A stretch of DNA of 64,000 nt from Pseudoalteromonas luteoviolacea NCIMB 1944 (GTDB taxonomy: Bacteria > Pseudomonadota > Gammaproteobacteria > Enterobacterales > Alteromonadaceae). The notes beneath the pieces are model-generated. The model did not search any database. It saw nothing but the letters and a program-made list of their open reading frames with translations, and was not told the DNA's origin. This document shows positions 62,318-64,000 of this stretch, in pieces. The DNA lies in assembly GCF_001625565.1 (NCBI RefSeq), contig NZ_AUXS01000047.1, forward strand, positions 32,853-96,852, in the 5' to 3' direction. How positions within the stretch are numbered: the first letter of the stretch is position 1; the number at the start of each line of letters is the position of its first letter. The translations under genes and the position numbers were made by a program.

Positions 62318-63820
62318 GTGGGATACAACTCACCACTAAATAATGTATATGCCGTCATTGATTTGGGCTCTAATAGTTTTCATATGCTTATTGCAAAGCA
62401 TATGGCGGGCGGAGTCCATACGATTGGCCGAGTGAAACGCAAAGTTAGGCTAGCTGCCGGGCTAAATGAACAAAATGTTTTATCACAAGAAGCGATGGAG
62501 CGTGGGTGGGAATGTCTGTCTTTATTTGCTGAGCGACTACAGGATATTCCAGCGCAAAATATAAAGATTGTTGCAACAGCGACATTGCGTTTGGCTGTGA
62601 ATGCTGATGAATTTAAACAGCGAGCACAAAGTATACTGAACCATAAAATAGAAATTATTAGTGGTGAACTTGAAGCTTGTACTATCTATAAAGGGGTGGC
62701 ACATACATCGGCATGTCACGGCAAGCAACTGGTTGTGGATATTGGTGGCGCAAGTACAGAGGTTGTCATAGGTAGAGGCTTTGATGCGGAGGTTTACCAC
62801 AGCCTTAATATGGGATGTGTTACTTACCTAGAAAAGTTTTTCAAAGATGACCAATTAAGTGAAGAAAACTTTGCCAGCGCCATTGCAGCTGCAAAAAATA
62901 CAATTGCTCCTCATGTCACCGCATTCCAACAGGTTGGTTGGGAGCTTGCGATAGGCGCTTCGGGTACGGTGCAGGCTATTCAGGAAATTTTCTCGGCACT
63001 TGGCCTAGATGAATATCTGTCACTGGACAAACTATACGATATCAAGGCGCTTGCAAGCGAATGTAAAACAATTCCACAGCTCGACCTTCCCGGGCTGAGT
63101 GAAGAAAGACGCTTAGTATTTGTATCAGGCCTCGCAATTTTGATTGCCTTGTTCGAATCTTTAGAAATTGAATATATGGGTTTGGCAGGCGGTGCACTGC
63201 GTGAAGGTGTGTTGTACAGTATGATTGAAGACTTGAGTGTTGCAGACATTCGAAAACGCACTCTCAATTGTTTTATGGCACGCTATCATGTCGATAACTT
63301 ACAAGCACAGCGAGTTTATGAAATTAGCAATGGTTTCTTAAACCAACTCCAAGGGTACTGGTCTGTAGATATGCGTTTTGGCAGCGATGCGCTTAAAGCA
63401 GCATCTGTGATGCATGAAATTGGCTTATTGATCGATTTCAAAGAGTATCACCTTCACAGTGCATATATACTCAATAATAGTGTGATGCCCGGGTATACGC
63501 GTGCGCAAAAACAGCTTATTGCTGCTTTGGTGAGCTGTCATCGTCTTGATATAGATACCGACTCGTTTTCTACGTTGGGTGTTAATCAACATTTAGCTGA
63601 AGTCTTGATACGATTGCTGCGCATAGGTGTAATTTTATCTATGCGTCGACAGGATGATGTTTTACCAGAATTATTCCTGACGGCGTCAGAGCCAGAAACG
63701 CTGACACTGACGATGCCTAAAACTTGGTTAGATGAACATCCTCTTATGTGCAGCGAATTAGAACAAGAAGCGCGATATCAAGAAAAGTGCGGATGGCTTC
63801 TAAATGTAGAAAGTGAATAA
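62318..63820 (+). CDS. gppA: Exopolyphosphatase / guanosine pentaphosphate phosphohydrolase
   Basis: This 500-residue protein has the Ppx-GppA actin-like domain: DLGSNSFHMLIAK at residues 15-27, EIISGELEA, VDIGGASTEVVIG and AIGASGTVQAI. An HD-like helical C-terminal part follows (about 320-490). It hydrolyses pppGpp to ppGpp or polyphosphate; the two activities cannot be told apart with certainty by sequence. The position next to rhlB matches E. coli gppA. The GTG start at 62318 follows GTAAGTAGAGG. It is the last gene before an rRNA-type promoter. Confidence 0.9.
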   Translation: MGYNSPLNNVYAVIDLGSNSFHMLIAKHMAGGVHTIGRVKRKVRLAAGLNEQNVLSQEAMERGWECLSLFAERLQDIPAQNIKIVATATLRLAVNADEFKQRAQSILNHKIEIISGELEACTIYKGVAHTSACHGKQLVVDIGGASTEVVIGRGFDAEVYHSLNMGCVTYLEKFFKDDQLSEENFASAIAAAKNTIAPHVTAFQQVGWELAIGASGTVQAIQEIFSALGLDEYLSLDKLYDIKALASECKTIPQLDLPGLSEERRLVFVSGLAILIALFESLEIEYMGLAGGALREGVLYSMIEDLSVADIRKRTLNCFMARYHVDNLQAQRVYEISNGFLNQLQGYWSVDMRFGSDALKAASVMHEIGLLIDFKEYHLHSAYILNNSVMPGYTRAQKQLIAALVSCHRLDIDTDSFSTLGVNQHLAEVLIRLLRIGVILSMRRQDDVLPELFLTASEPETLTLTMPKTWLDEHPLMCSELEQEARYQEKCGWLLNVESE

Positions 63821-63841
63821 GCTTCTGCTTAAAAAATACAC

Positions 63842-63865
63842 TAAAACCAAGGGTTTTGGTTGTAT
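63842..63865 (+). terminator. Terminator-like hairpin after gppA
   Basis: AAAACC/GGTTTT or AACCAA/TTGGTT can pair around a short loop 22 bases after the gppA stop codon, followed by GTATTTTATG. The stem is short, so efficiency is uncertain. Confidence 0.5.
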
Positions 63866-63878
63866 TTTATGCTATTGA

Positions 63879-63945
63879 GCGTTTTTTTGTATTTTTATCA
63901 AAAAAACGCTTGCACCAATCTTAAATCTCCCTATAATGCGCACCC
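63879..63945 (+). promoter_or_regulatory. Strong rRNA-type promoter (P1-like) with A/T UP region
   Basis: TTGCAC (63910-63915) and TATAAT (63932-63937) lie 16 bases apart and are followed by GCGCACCC, a G/C-rich discriminator typical of stringently controlled rRNA promoters. The 30 bases before it (63879-63908) are an A/T-rich UP-like stretch that can also fold as a hairpin (GCGTTTTTTT/AAAAAAACGC). The leader then runs to the window edge. An rrn operon probably begins beyond base 64000; no rRNA sequence itself is in the window. Confidence 0.75.
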
Positions 63946-64000
63946 ACTGACACGGGGCAACACGCTGAAAAGCAAGAGGCAAAGTGAAGGTCAAAGTTAA

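Noticed and set aside
1..64000. CRISPR array, insertion sequence or prophage
   Set aside because: No regularly spaced repeats, transposase, terminal inverted repeats with target duplication, or phage structural genes were seen.

Overview
The window reads as chromosomal core sequence of a marine gammaproteobacterium of the order Alteromonadales, most likely Pseudoalteromonas. The pointers are a moderate-to-low GC content, the gene order rho-trxA / rhlB-gppA, lptM-lysA-dapF-DUF484-xerC-yigB, cyaY and hemC-hemDX-hemY, fre-ubiD, a folX-folE-folM set, and a large secreted subtilase with a GlyGly-CTERM tail. I see no prophage, insertion sequence, integrase-associated island, CRISPR array or defence locus.

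Layout. 1-2.3 kb: the end of a tryptophan-catabolism-like operon (kynureninase-like PLP enzyme) converging on a metallo-beta-lactamase-fold hydrolase. 2.4-3.0 kb: two tRNA-Ser genes on the minus strand, then an isolated 49-residue ORF with its own ribosome binding site and terminator. 3.2-6.6 kb: a YegS-type lipid kinase and a divergent EamA transporter / MocR regulator pair with repeated motifs between them. 6.6-14.6 kb: a DUF2884 protein, a small acidic protein, cytochrome c', the 1352-residue subtilase, a DUF2721 protein, a thioredoxin-like lipoprotein and a YqaA-like membrane protein. 14.6-18.2 kb: folX-folE-folM (tetrahydromonapterin synthesis), nadE and yceH. 18.2-31 kb: a CHASE hybrid kinase, a penicillin-acylase-family enzyme, a membrane diguanylate cyclase, a second EamA transporter, a structured intergenic region that could encode a small RNA, a MAPEG protein, rluF, a DUF6482 protein, a divergent FkbM-like protein, a TPR/retropepsin protein and an RmlD-like reductase. 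31-38 kb: a POT peptide transporter, then the minus-strand lptM-lysA-dapF-DUF484-xerC-yigB cluster and the divergent cyaY-esterase pair. 38.6-44.5 kb: a DUF2914 protein, hemC, a fused hemD-hemX, hemY and adenosine deaminase. 44.5-52.6 kb: a CBS protein, fre, ubiD, a PAS-GGDEF-EAL protein, a Sel1-type protein and an M28 peptidase. 52.8-59 kb: dbpA, a DnaJ-related protein, a TPR hybrid kinase with an HPt domain, and a chemotaxis transducer. 59-64 kb: rho, trxA, rhlB and gppA. The window closes on a strong rRNA-type promoter, so an rrn operon probably starts just beyond the right edge.

How the parts work together. Haem synthesis (hemC, hemD, HemX/HemY) lies next to frataxin (cyaY). The lysine/peptidoglycan precursor genes dapF and lysA sit with xerC and the LPS-assembly lipoprotein lptM. 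FolE, FolX and FolM together can make dihydro- and tetrahydromonapterin. Rho, RhlB, DbpA and RluF cover transcription termination, RNA turnover and ribosome assembly. Several genes serve signalling: two hybrid kinases, two GGDEF proteins and one chemotaxis transducer. The least explained elements are the small ORF at 2850-2999, the degenerate FkbM-like orphan at 28259-29011, the intergenic hairpin pair at 26300-26407, and the repeats upstream of the subtilase. No clear new multi-gene system stands out. Functions of neighbours are inferred from sequence alone.
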